Part shown: positions 14,270 through 23,575 of the stretch, one piece after another | Numbering within the stretch: position 1 is the first letter of the stretch | Layout of the letters: each line of letters opens with the position of its first letter | Origin: Lachnospiraceae bacterium | GTDB taxonomy: Bacteria; Bacillota; Clostridia; Lachnospirales; Lachnospiraceae | DNA: 39,941 nucleotides | NCBI GenBank assembly: GCA_900770785.1 | Contig: CAAGLJ010000129.1 | Location: 1-39,941 of the forward strand | Direction of reading: 5' to 3' | Notes under the pieces: model-generated | Databases searched by the model: none | Told to the model about the DNA's origin: nothing | What the model saw: the letters and a program-made list of their open reading frames with translations, nothing else | Translations under genes and position numbers: made by a program

Positions 14270-15034
14270 ATGAGGAAACAAAGATTATTTCTCCTTTTAT
14301 CCGTAACCATCCTGCTTCTTGCAGGATGCGGGGGAAAGGAAAATCAGGTAACAGAAGAACAGAATGTGGAGACAGAAACGCAGACGGTTTTAGAGGATTT
14401 GGAAGATATTTCTGAGGAAAAAGAAACGGAAACTGTGACAGAGCAGCCGGAGGAAACAACGCAAGCCACAGAACTGGAGGAAAATGCCACGGCAGAGGAT
14501 GACAAGGAAAAAGACAATAGTTCAGAGGGACAGACTTCCTCTGCAACCAAAAAAGAGCAGGACTCACAGAACCAGAGTAATGCACAGAATGAACCGTCTA
14601 AACCTCAGACAACCGAATCGGATACCAAGCCGGAGGCACCACAGGCACCGCAGCAGCCGTCACAGCCGGAGTCGGTTTCTTATAGTCCGCAGAGGGTTGT
14701 TCAGCTTGCAACGGAAAAGACGAAGGCAGCCGGGAAAATCTATATTCCAGATGACCTTGACCGGATGCTTGCAGAGGGAACCATTACGCAGGAGGATTAC
14801 AATGACTGTTATCCGACAGACGGGGCAGAATACCTTGAGTTTTATGTGGCAACGGATTTGAATGAAGCAAGGGATGTCAGCGGTACGGTCAAATTTAACA
14901 GTGAGGATGACATTGCGGCGAATATAGCAGGAATGTACAGCTCATTTCCACAGCAGTATTTCTATATCGAATACCACGGAACGGTGATGTATGGAGATAA
15001 AGAGTGCTATGTGTTCTATTGTTACCGGGCATAA
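14270..15034 (+). CDS. Secreted lipoprotein with Glu/Thr/Pro-rich stalk
   Basis: The 254-residue lipoprotein has signal peptide 1-19 and lipobox LAGC (Cys20). Residues 25-150 are low-complexity (Glu, Thr, Gln, Ser, Pro; for example APQAPQQPSQPESVSYSP), an extended stalk across the wall. Residues about 150-254 form a compact domain (RVVQLATEKTKAAGKIYIPD, EYLEFYVATDL, FYIEYHGTVMYGDKECYVFY) that I cannot assign. I choose ATG 14270, after AGGTGG, because the signal peptide starts there. It precedes the giant wall adhesin and is separated from it by a terminator; both probably act at the cell surface during mating contact. Confidence 0.8.
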   Translation: MRKQRLFLLLSVTILLLAGCGGKENQVTEEQNVETETQTVLEDLEDISEEKETETVTEQPEETTQATELEENATAEDDKEKDNSSEGQTSSATKKEQDSQNQSNAQNEPSKPQTTESDTKPEAPQAPQQPSQPESVSYSPQRVVQLATEKTKAAGKIYIPDDLDRMLAEGTITQEDYNDCYPTDGAEYLEFYVATDLNEARDVSGTVKFNSEDDIAANIAGMYSSFPQQYFYIEYHGTVMYGDKECYVFYCYRA

Positions 15035-15054
15035 AAAAAGAATAAGAGGTATGA

Positions 15055-15086
15055 GAAAAGCAGGCTGAAAAAGACCTGCTTTTTTC
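15055..15086 (+). terminator. Intrinsic terminator after the lipoprotein gene
   Basis: AAAAGCAGG (15056-15064) pairs with CCTGCTTTT (from 15075) around a 10-nt loop, and the T-run extends the 3' arm. It separates the lipoprotein from the adhesin, whose ribosome site (AGGAGG, about 15100) follows. Confidence 0.75.
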
Positions 15087-15109
15087 ATGCCCAAAATCAG
15101 GAGGACATT

Positions 15110-18100
15110 ATGAAGCAGAAGTTTAAAAGATGGATGGCAGGTCTGCTTGCTCTCTTAACGGTATTCACTTCTCTGTTTGCCAATGGGACAACTGCATTTG
15201 CCGCAAGTGCCAGTGCAAATATCTCATTCTGGTATGCTTCCACAAAGGATTCCGGGGAGGTAAGTGAGTTAAAGGCAGGATACAGTCATGGAAAGGTATT
15301 GTATGCCATGATTGACGGGCATTCCGCTTATTGTATGAACTTTGGTCTGGCAGCCAAAGGCGGGCAGCTTATGAACAGCTATGATAATTCCAGCACAAGC
15401 CTTACCGATACGCAGGCTCTATATTTAAGATATTGCCTGTACTATGGCTTTTCATCCACAAGTACATCGGCACCGAGCAATGACCAGTGCGATCAGTACA
15501 TTGCAACGCAGTCGATGGTGTGGATTATCGAGAAAGGCATTTACGGGACAGCAAGTGCGGATTCCGCAGCAAAGAAACTGTGTGACACAGCACCAAACCC
15601 AACAGCGTCATATCAGTATTATGCGACCTTAAAGAGTAACATTGATGCGGGTATCAATGCTGTCATTCCCAGCTTTGCAGCTTCCAGAAAAAGTCAGGCT
15701 CCGACCTATGAGCTGAAATGGAATGAGACGAACCAGAGATTTGAAACCACTTTGACAGACAGCAACGGGGTACTGTCCGAGTTTGACCTGTCACTCAGCG
15801 GATATAATACAAGCAGGAATGGAAACAGCCTTACTATTTATTCGTCAGAGGTCAATACAAGTGCCACAACAGGTACATTTACCTCTAACAGCGGTAAGGT
15901 GGAAGTAACCGGAAGCTGTGTGTTCTGGCTGACCGGAAATTCGGGGGATCAGGAGTTCGTGTCAGAAGTTCCACATGGTGATCCGCTCCCTGCCTACATC
16001 AAGGTAAAAACGGAGAATATCGGATATGGCGAGCTTTACAAAAAGGATGAAGCAAGTGGAGTAAACTTAGCTGGAGCGGTGTACGGAATCTATTCTGACA
16101 GCTCCTGCAAAAATCTTGTGCAGACCATTACCACAGACAAGAATGGTTATGCAAAGTCCGGGGCATTGGTAGCGGGAACCTATTATATGAAGGAAATCAC
16201 TGCACCGAATAAGTATGTGGTAAGTGACAAGGTTCATACTTTGCAGGTAAAGGCGGGCAAGACAACAACCGTCAATGCCACAGACAAGGAGCAGCTTGGA
16301 GCCATTACCATTTACAAGGAAGGAGAAGTCCTGACCGGGTGGAACGGTTCCAACTTCACTTACGAAACGAGAAAGCTGCCGGGAGCAACCTTCAAGGTAA
16401 CTGCCGGTGCGGATATTTACAAGGCGGATGGTGCAAAGGTGTATAACAAGGGTGATCTGATTGCGGAAAACCTTGTGACCGGAAATGACGGAAAGGTGCT
16501 ATTATCCAACCTTCATTTAGGAACCTATGTGGTAACAGAAACCGCAAGCATTAACGGATATACCATCAATACCACACCTCAGACAGTCAACATTGAGTAC
16601 AAGGATCAGACCGTAGAGGTACAGTATGAGGCAACCAGCATTTACAACAGCAGACAGAAGGCTGCTGTCAGCGTGACAAAGAGGGATGCCGATACGGAAA
16701 ATCCTCTGGACGGAGGAAAGTACACTCTGTATGCCGGAAATGACATTAAAAATTATGATGGCAGCGTGATTGTAACAAAGGGTACAGCTTTGCAGACCGT
16801 TACAACAGGAGAGGACGGAAATGCAGCATTTACCGTAGATTTGCCTATTGCAAACAGTTACTATGTTTCCGAAACTCAGGCTCCTTACGGATATATCAGA
16901 AATTCGGAGGATATTTATTCCTTCAATTTCAATTATCTGTCAGAGACAACGGCAAGTGCATCCTTTGCCCATACTTTTGAAAACGACCATACCACAGCCA
17001 AAATCCATCTTTACAAAGTGGATAAGGAAACAGGAAAAGCAGTTCCACAGGGAGATGCAAGCCTGACAGGGGCAGTTTACGGAGTATATGCAAGAGAGGA
17101 TATCGTGCATCCCGATGGTGCAACCGGAGTTATCTTTAAGGCAGGCGATCTTGTTGCAACCATTACAACCGATGAAAATGCGGAAGCCGAGATTAACAAC
17201 CTTTATCTTGGAAAGTACTATCTGAAGGAAATTCAGGCACCGGAAGGGTATCTGTTAGACGAGGCAGAGCATGATGTGGTGTGTGACTATGAGGGCGATT
17301 TAGTACCGGAAGTGGCAAGAAGCACAAAGTCCGAGGAACAGGTGTATAAGCAGCCTTTCCAGCTCATTAAGGTTTCTGACAACGGAGAGGATACGGAAGC
17401 ACCGCTTTTAGAGGGTGCAGGTTTTACCGCCTATCTCAAATCTACATTAACCCTAAAGGAAGATGGAAGCTATGACTTTGACAGTGCAAAGCCTGTTGCG
17501 ATTGGTTCAAACGGGGAAACAACCCTTTATACGGACAGCAAGGGGCATTTGGTGACACAGCCTATTCCTTACGGAACCTATGTGGTTGTGGAAACGGTAG
17601 TACCTCACAATGTAAAGGAAATCAAGCCTTTTGAGGTTCACATCACAGAGAACCACCCTACTGAGCCGCAGGTGTGGAGAGTATTCATTGACCGTGAATT
17701 TACGGCAAAGCTCCGTATCGTAAAAAAGGACAGCAAGACCGGACAGACGGTGCTTGTTCCAAATGCTGAGTTTAAGATTTACAATCTGGACACAAAGGAA
17801 TATGTTGTGCAATACACCACTTATCCTACAAAAGTGAAGCATACTTCTTTCTTCACTGATGGGGACGGGGACTTAATCCTGCCGGAAACATTGAAACTCG
17901 GTAATTACCGCATTGAGGAAGTGGCAGCACCGGATGGATATGTGGTAAATGAGGACTATATCACTTTTGCGGTGGATACAGATACCGCTTATGAAACCGA
18001 TACTGACACCTATGAGGCAATCATTACCGCTGACTATGTGGATCAGCCTGCTGTTGGTGAGCTGACTGTTGAGAAGAAAGGCGAGGTTCTGGATTCCTAC

Positions 18101-20467
18101 AAAGGCGGTCTGTTTGCGGACAGCGAGGAAAAGGAATTTGTCTATAAGGAAGGAAGCCTTGCAGGAGCAGAGTTTGCAGTCTATGCAGCCGAGGACATTT
18201 ATACCAACGACTACCAGAAGGACGAAAACGGAAAGCGTACAAAATATTACAGCGAGGGAGATCTGGTGGCAACTCTTGTCACAGATGAAAACGGAAAGGC
18301 AGTTCTTTCCGACATTCCTCTTGGAACTTACAGGGTTGTGGAAACAAAAGCTCCTTATGGATATGTTCTGAATAAGGAGGAGCAGACAGTAACTTTCGTA
18401 TATGTGGATGACAAAACTCCGGTTATCAAAGAAAATATGACATTTGAGAATGACAGACAGAAAGTGGAATTATCCGTTTTGAAGCTGGATGAGGAAACAG
18501 AGCTTGCCATTGCCGGAGCAGAGTTTGGCTTATATGCGGCAGAGGATATTGAAAATGCAGACGGTGAAGTGATCATTGTGAAAGATACACTGCTTGAACT
18601 TGCAGTATCCGGTACAGATGGAAAAGCAGAGTTTGTTAAGGACTATCCGCTTGGTTCTTACTATGCAAAAGAGACAAAAGCTCCGGAAGGTTATGTATCT
18701 TCTGAGGAAATCGTGGATTACGATGCTTCTTATCAGGGACAGGATATTCCAGTAGTAAAGTTACAGTTTGAATTTATCAATACACCTACAACAGTGGAAA
18801 TCACAAAGACAGACATTACAAGCGGCGAGGAGCTTTCCGGTGCAACTCTTTATGTGATTGATGCAGAGGGAAATGTGATTGACACATGGACATCTGTTGC
18901 AGACGAAGCACACGTTATCAAGAGACTCCATGTAGGAGAGGTTTATACGCTCCGTGAAGAATTTGCTCCTTACGGATATTTGCAGGCAGAAGAAATCCAG
19001 TTTACCATTGCCGATACTGAGGAAGTCCAGACAGTAGTGATGGAGGACGAAGTGCCGACAGGAACCATTATCATCAATAAAGATGGTGAGTTCTTATGCG
19101 ACATTAATCTGATCAAGGAACACTGGTATGACTTTATTTTTGACTACTTCAAGAAATCCCTTGCGGGCGTTACCTTTGAGGTCTATGCAGCAGAGGACAT
19201 TGTAAGTCCTGACGGTCTTGATACCATTTATTACGAAAAGGATGAGCTTGTTGCAGAAATCGTGACCAACGATAAAGGAATTGCAAGCATTGATAACCTG
19301 CCATTAGGCAAGTATTACCTTGTGGAGACAAAGACCTTAGAGGGATTTGTTCTGAATGAGGAATCGCTTGAGGCTGATTTATCCTATGTGGATCAGTACA
19401 CAAAGGTTGTCTATGCAGGCATGGATATTACCAACGAGAGACAGAAAGTGCAGGTAACCGTCATTAAGACAGATGCTGAAACCGGAGATGAGCTTGAAGG
19501 GGCAGTATTCGGTCTGTATGCGGCAGAGGACATTGTAAATGCAGACGGTAAGGTTGTTGTGGCAAAGGATACCCTTGTAGAGAAGGCTGTTACCGGAAAA
19601 GACGGAAAGTGCGTATTTACAAGTGACCTTCCTCTTGGTCAGTATTATGTGAAGGAAATCGAAGCACCGAAGGGTTATGTGCTTGGCGAGGATATTTTTG
19701 AACTGGATGCTTCTTACCAGGACGATGATGTGAAAGTCATTGAACTTGAAGCAGAATTTGAGAACTATCCTACAAAGCTGGAAATCTCCAAAACAGATAT
19801 TACCGGGGAGCATGAGTTAAAAGATGCAATCCTTTCCATTATCGACAAGGACGGTAATGTTGAGGAGACATGGAAGTCTGACGGAAAGCCTCATGTTATT
19901 GACCGCATTCCGGTGGGTGAGTATATCCTCCGTGAAGAAACAGCTCCTTATGGTTACAAGATTGCAAACGAAGTGAAGTTTACCGTGGAGAACACCAAAG
20001 AGCTTCAGCAGGTATCCATGAAAGATGAGCTTGTAAGCGGCAAGATTATCATTGAGAAAACCGATGCTGACACAGGAAAAGGCATTGCAGGTGTGGAATT
20101 TGAAATCCGTGACAAAGACGGAAATGTGATTGAAACACTTGTAACTGACAAGAATGGTCATGCGGAGTCAAAAGAACTTCCGATTGCAGTATTCAAGGAT
20201 GGTAACTTTGTAGAGGATATTAAGTATTATGTTGTGGAAACAAAAGCAGCAGAGGGCTATATCCTTGACAGTACCCCGCACGAAGTCGTATTGCAGTATG
20301 ACAATGATGCACCGGATGTTGTCGAGTACACCCTGAAATTAACAAACAAGCCGACAGAACCGAAACTGCCACAGACCGGGGATAACATGAATCCGTGGTT
20401 ATACGCAGGAATCGGTTTGGTTGCGGTTGTGATCGGTGTGCTGGTCGGAAAGAAAAAGAAGAAATAA
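15110..20467 (+). CDS. Giant LPQTG wall-anchored adhesin with thioester and SpaA repeats
   Basis: This is a 1785-residue surface protein. Residues 1-32 are a signal peptide ending TAFAAS. Residues 40-180 form a thioester domain: Cys75 (AYCMNFG) and Gln134 (ATQSMVWII) are placed to form the Cys-Gln thioester that can bind host or partner-cell amines covalently. From about 300 to 1740 I count 13 SpaA/Cna-B-type repeats. Each starts with a KxD strand (ITKTDITSG) and ends KE-x-x-AP-x-GY, which supply the Lys and Glu of isopeptide bonds. The C-terminus has sortase signal LPQTG (from 1753), a membrane helix and KKKKK. No sortase is in the window, so a host or distal ICE sortase must anchor it. Likely role: cell attachment or mating-pair contact. 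Confidence 0.93.
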   Translation: MKQKFKRWMAGLLALLTVFTSLFANGTTAFAASASANISFWYASTKDSGEVSELKAGYSHGKVLYAMIDGHSAYCMNFGLAAKGGQLMNSYDNSSTSLTDTQALYLRYCLYYGFSSTSTSAPSNDQCDQYIATQSMVWIIEKGIYGTASADSAAKKLCDTAPNPTASYQYYATLKSNIDAGINAVIPSFAASRKSQAPTYELKWNETNQRFETTLTDSNGVLSEFDLSLSGYNTSRNGNSLTIYSSEVNTSATTGTFTSNSGKVEVTGSCVFWLTGNSGDQEFVSEVPHGDPLPAYIKVKTENIGYGELYKKDEASGVNLAGAVYGIYSDSSCKNLVQTITTDKNGYAKSGALVAGTYYMKEITAPNKYVVSDKVHTLQVKAGKTTTVNATDKEQLGAITIYKEGEVLTGWNGSNFTYETRKLPGATFKVTAGADIYKADGAKVYNKGDLIAENLVTGNDGKVLLSNLHLGTYVVTETASINGYTINTTPQTVNIEYKDQTVEVQYEATSIYNSRQKAAVSVTKRDADTENPLDGGKYTLYAGNDIKNYDGSVIVTKGTALQTVTTGEDGNAAFTVDLPIANSYYVSETQAPYGYIRNSEDIYSFNFNYLSETTASASFAHTFENDHTTAKIHLYKVDKETGKAVPQGDASLTGAVYGVYAREDIVHPDGATGVIFKAGDLVATITTDENAEAEINNLYLGKYYLKEIQAPEGYLLDEAEHDVVCDYEGDLVPEVARSTKSEEQVYKQPFQLIKVSDNGEDTEAPLLEGAGFTAYLKSTLTLKEDGSYDFDSAKPVAIGSNGETTLYTDSKGHLVTQPIPYGTYVVVETVVPHNVKEIKPFEVHITENHPTEPQVWRVFIDREFTAKLRIVKKDSKTGQTVLVPNAEFKIYNLDTKEYVVQYTTYPTKVKHTSFFTDGDGDLILPETLKLGNYRIEEVAAPDGYVVNEDYITFAVDTDTAYETDTDTYEAIITADYVDQPAVGELTVEKKGEVLDSYKGGLFADSEEKEFVYKEGSLAGAEFAVYAAEDIYTNDYQKDENGKRTKYYSEGDLVATLVTDENGKAVLSDIPLGTYRVVETKAPYGYVLNKEEQTVTFVYVDDKTPVIKENMTFENDRQKVELSVLKLDEETELAIAGAEFGLYAAEDIENADGEVIIVKDTLLELAVSGTDGKAEFVKDYPLGSYYAKETKAPEGYVSSEEIVDYDASYQGQDIPVVKLQFEFINTPTTVEITKTDITSGEELSGATLYVIDAEGNVIDTWTSVADEAHVIKRLHVGEVYTLREEFAPYGYLQAEEIQFTIADTEEVQTVVMEDEVPTGTIIINKDGEFLCDINLIKEHWYDFIFDYFKKSLAGVTFEVYAAEDIVSPDGLDTIYYEKDELVAEIVTNDKGIASIDNLPLGKYYLVETKTLEGFVLNEESLEADLSYVDQYTKVVYAGMDITNERQKVQVTVIKTDAETGDELEGAVFGLYAAEDIVNADGKVVVAKDTLVEKAVTGKDGKCVFTSDLPLGQYYVKEIEAPKGYVLGEDIFELDASYQDDDVKVIELEAEFENYPTKLEISKTDITGEHELKDAILSIIDKDGNVEETWKSDGKPHVIDRIPVGEYILREETAPYGYKIANEVKFTVENTKELQQVSMKDELVSGKIIIEKTDADTGKGIAGVEFEIRDKDGNVIETLVTDKNGHAESKELPIAVFKDGNFVEDIKYYVVETKAAEGYILDSTPHEVVLQYDNDAPDVVEYTLKLTNKPTEPKLPQTGDNMNPWLYAGIGLVAVVIGVLVGKKKKK

Positions 20468-20485
20468 GTAACAGCGCATATATGA

Positions 20486-20519
20486 TTTAGTCCCGTTAGC
20501 CAGTGCTAATGGGGCTAAG
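20486..20519 (+). terminator. Long hairpin after the adhesin gene
   Basis: Positions 20486-20499 pair with 20506-20519 over 14 positions (three G-U pairs) around a 6-nt loop. Only a weak T stretch follows. It closes the adhesin transcript at the left edge of the AT-rich cargo island. The rest of 20520-20604 shows no gene and no clear promoter. Confidence 0.55.
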
Positions 20520-20604
20520 TTTACATAGCGAAAATTAGTATGTCATGGTAAAATAGTAAGTGTTACTTTCAAGATTATGTTATGGGAAGGTTTGGAATAT
20601 ATAA

Positions 20605-21753
20605 ATGAGGATACGAAAAAAGAAAATATTTGGTTTAGTAAAGCAAAGAATAAAGAAGTTAGCTGAAGGGTTGAATAAATTGTACATCGCAATCGCAATT
20701 ATGATTTTGCTTGGAGTAGGGTTATTGGTGTTTTCATTTTGGCTCTCTGATGCGGATATGAAAAATATTGCAGTAGGATTGGGAACAGGAGTTGTAACAT
20801 CTTCATTGGTTACATTGTATATCGAATTTATTAACAGCCAGATACAGAGAAAAAAGGTGATAAAATATAAGAAGATGTTGCTTAATCCGTTGTTTAACGC
20901 AATAAAATCGTTATATGTACAAGCAATATTGAGTGTCAATGAGTATCGAGTTAGAGAAGAAAAGGGGAATTATCTATTACTTCCTATGGATGATACAAAA
21001 GAACTTTCAGATTTTTTTAATGAAATGAAGGAGATTGATATTGGTAGTGTTGGAGATGAAAAAGATAGGGAGCGTTTGGAGGACTTTTCTTATGTGGCAC
21101 CTATATATTTTAGAGAAGTTATTAGTCAATATGACGGACTCCCTTTTGAGAGCTTAATATTGGATAATATTATTACGCAGGAGGAGTACGATAAATTAAA
21201 GCATTTTACGTTATTGAATGAAGGAGTGAAGTGTCTTAATGCATTAAATGATAAAACGCTTTCAGAGCAAGAAAAGTATTATACAAGAGTTCAGTTGTTG
21301 CATTGCATGTTGTTGTTTATAAATAGGCTTATGATGATATTTGATTTCATTGCTAAGAAAATCGAATATGAAAATGAGTGGATCAAACAGCATTTAGATG
21401 AATTGTATTATGATGAAATATATTCTGCTTCTGATGAATATATACAGCAGCAGTGCGAGAGGGCAGAAGCTGAGGCAGAATATTATGCTGAACATCCGGA
21501 ATTATTAGAGGAAGTTGAAGAAAGTGAAGAAGAACAGCTACACAGAAAAATCAATGAAGCAATATGGGCAGGAGATGAAAAGACTATCATAGAGTGTTTC
21601 CCTCAGATAGATAAAAATAATAAACAGATACAATCAGAGCTAACATGGAGTTTAGCAAAAGATGTTATGAAAAATAAAGAATTAAGGCGATTGTACTACG
21701 AGAAATATGGGGTGAAATATAAGGTACGAAAAGAAAAAAGACGGAAGAAATAA
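20605..21753 (+). CDS. Two-TM membrane protein with long cytoplasmic domain (cargo)
   Basis: I do not recognise this 382-residue protein. A basic N-terminus (RIRKKKIFGLVKQRIKK) precedes two membrane helices (about 26-47 and 54-74). The remaining 300 residues are hydrophilic and should lie inside the cell by the positive-inside rule. They are helical, with a Glu-rich stretch (EEVEESEEEQ, about 305-318) and a very basic C-terminus (KVRKEKRRKK). The DNA is clearly more AT-rich than the conjugation genes. With the PIN and AlbA_2 genes downstream it forms an accessory island. A membrane effector of a defence or abortive-infection system is one reading, but only an inference. The start lacks a strong ribosome site. 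Confidence 0.7.
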   Translation: MRIRKKKIFGLVKQRIKKLAEGLNKLYIAIAIMILLGVGLLVFSFWLSDADMKNIAVGLGTGVVTSSLVTLYIEFINSQIQRKKVIKYKKMLLNPLFNAIKSLYVQAILSVNEYRVREEKGNYLLLPMDDTKELSDFFNEMKEIDIGSVGDEKDRERLEDFSYVAPIYFREVISQYDGLPFESLILDNIITQEEYDKLKHFTLLNEGVKCLNALNDKTLSEQEKYYTRVQLLHCMLLFINRLMMIFDFIAKKIEYENEWIKQHLDELYYDEIYSASDEYIQQQCERAEAEAEYYAEHPELLEEVEESEEEQLHRKINEAIWAGDEKTIIECFPQIDKNNKQIQSELTWSLAKDVMKNKELRRLYYEKYGVKYKVRKEKRRKK

Positions 21754-21762
21754 TTATGCATT

Positions 21763-21788
21763 AGCTGAGGAAAAATCTACGGCTTTTT
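21763..21788 (+). terminator. Terminator, degenerate copy of the later cargo terminators
   Basis: AGCTGAGGA (21763-21771) pairs imperfectly with TCTACGGCT (21776-21784) and is followed by a T stretch (21785-21788). Stem and loop resemble the hairpins at 24755 and 24890 position by position, suggesting common descent. The rest of the 196-bp gap before the PIN gene has no gene. Confidence 0.6.
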
Positions 21789-21881
21789 GGTTGCATTAAG
21801 CTCGTTGTTACATGCAAGGAGTGGACTAGTTGTTGCTGTTGTGAGGGTACTAGCATTAAAATGTAGGAAAAGGATAGATAG

Positions 21882-21910
21882 TATTTTCCTAATGTAAAAA
21901 ACGCTATAAT
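21882..21910 (+). promoter_or_regulatory. Probable promoter of the PIN-domain gene
   Basis: A perfect TATAAT (21905-21910) lies 39 bp before the start codon at 21950. The -35 region at 17-bp spacing (21882-21887, TATTTT) is poor, so the promoter would be weak or activator-dependent. It follows the terminator at 21763, which fits an independently transcribed cargo unit. Confidence 0.5.
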
Positions 21911-21949
21911 AGTGGTACAATTTACCATATATACATGGAGGCGATGTTT

Positions 21950-23467
21950 ATGCGTTATGTGATGATGGATACAAACATTTTTATAGATATGATTATTGAT
22001 CGTAAACACAATGTTTCGGGGAAATTGGTAGAATCATTTATTAAGCTGCTGGATTTTGATGAAATTAAACTAATCATTCCTGCGATTGTAGTACATGAAA
22101 CTAATAAGCATATTGAGGAACAATTAGCTGAAGTGGGAAAGAAAATAAAGTCAGCAATAAAATCGTTGGATGATATATACGGAATCAATGGATATGAGAT
22201 AGATGGTTTAGAAATTAAAGAGTATAAAAACAATTCAAGACAGCAATTGACTGAACTTTTTACAAAGTATGAAAGTAATAAATCGGATTATTTGCGGGAA
22301 ATAAAAGCAATAATCAAGAAGATTTTTGAACATCCGAATTGCATTATTGTTGAGGATACAGAACAATTACGTTCCTTATGTTTACAAAGGCGTATTTATA
22401 AGCGTGCTCCATTCCATTATGAAAAGAAAGAGTCATATGCAGATGGTTTAATTGTGGAGACTCTGGTTCACCTTTTGGATTATATTACTTTGGGGGAGAA
22501 TGATAATATTACATTTGTTACAGGGAATACTTCTGATTTCTCAAATCGAAACCAAAAGAAAGAATTGCATGAAGATATATGTGAAGATTTGAAGAAAACA
22601 GGATTGGATGAAAAGGTTAAGTATATAACTTCTTTTGGAGAATTGATTGGAGAGGAACTACAGCAGGAAGTAAATAATGCGAATTTAAAAGAAGAATTTG
22701 AAAAAGAGATTCAAGAACAGGAAGAAATGGATATGGAACAGTTATATGCAGAAGTAGAGGACTTGGAACGTGAGTCGGTAGGACTTACTGCGTTAGGGAG
22801 TTTTGAAAATGAGTTTTTGGAATCTTTTTGTGAATCTCATTTTGTGGATCAACTTAAAGAGTTGTTTGAACGAATAAATAACTGCTTTTCAAATTTGGAA
22901 GAAATCGAATATTTTTATGAGGAAGAATTACTGGATCATGTATGTGCAGTAGAAGTGGAAGATATTGCGGAGTTTATAGAAAAATGGAATGAACTAATGG
23001 ATGATTTAGAGCAAACACTGGTTTTGGACGATATTTCTGGAATTCGTGAAATCATTGATTGGATAGGGCAGAAAGCAGATTCTAATGATTATTCAGATGT
23101 GAATATTACTTTGCCAGATAGCATTGAATATGGAGACAATATCACTATTTATGGACTTGAAAAGAAAAAGTATGAATTGATAATGGATGAGCTGTATTTA
23201 AGCTGTGGAAATGGTGATGTTGATTGGTTGAATATAGCCGTATGTCATGAAGGGGAAAAATGTGCAGCAGGAAATATTGAAATCACATATGGTTTTGTAG
23301 ATTTTGATGATGATGGTGGTATAGGAGATGCTTGCGATGAGGATATAGCATATCAAACTGATGGCGTTATTGAGTGTGTTGAGGAAATAGTGAATGAGTT
23401 TGAAGCATATGTTAAAGAAGAGTCAGATATTGTTGAAAAAATTCGAGATATTTTCAATCTAGAATAA
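21950..23467 (+). CDS. PIN-domain protein (putative ribonuclease), cargo
   Basis: The 505-residue protein has an N-terminal PIN-like nuclease domain of the DUF4935 type (about 1-230). Acidic residues sit where metal ligands are expected: Asp7 in VMMDTNIFID, Glu in IVVHETNK, Asp in SYADGLIVE and Asp in VTGNTSDFSN. The following 270 residues are acidic and helical, then a beta-rich C-terminal part (YGDNITIYGLEKKKYELIMD). PIN domains cut RNA in toxin-antitoxin and defence contexts. There is no small antitoxin upstream, and the long extra domain suggests self-regulation. ATG 21950 is eight bases after GGAGG; ATG 21935 and 21944 overlap or crowd that site. The gene has its own promoter and AT-rich codons. 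Confidence 0.8.
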   Translation: MRYVMMDTNIFIDMIIDRKHNVSGKLVESFIKLLDFDEIKLIIPAIVVHETNKHIEEQLAEVGKKIKSAIKSLDDIYGINGYEIDGLEIKEYKNNSRQQLTELFTKYESNKSDYLREIKAIIKKIFEHPNCIIVEDTEQLRSLCLQRRIYKRAPFHYEKKESYADGLIVETLVHLLDYITLGENDNITFVTGNTSDFSNRNQKKELHEDICEDLKKTGLDEKVKYITSFGELIGEELQQEVNNANLKEEFEKEIQEQEEMDMEQLYAEVEDLERESVGLTALGSFENEFLESFCESHFVDQLKELFERINNCFSNLEEIEYFYEEELLDHVCAVEVEDIAEFIEKWNELMDDLEQTLVLDDISGIREIIDWIGQKADSNDYSDVNITLPDSIEYGDNITIYGLEKKKYELIMDELYLSCGNGDVDWLNIAVCHEGEKCAAGNIEITYGFVDFDDDGGIGDACDEDIAYQTDGVIECVEEIVNEFEAYVKEESDIVEKIRDIFNLE

Positions 23468-23575
23468 AAGTTTTGGAGAGGAATTTTAATGAGGAAATCT
23501 TCAAGGATTACGATTGAAAAGAGGAGTCAATATGTTTGATAAGAGAAAGTATGAAATATATAGAGGATAAAAGAA

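Noticed and set aside
18024..19813. Several minus- and plus-strand frames inside the adhesin gene
   Set aside because: They are out-of-frame readings of repetitive coding DNA without start signals or recognisable domains.
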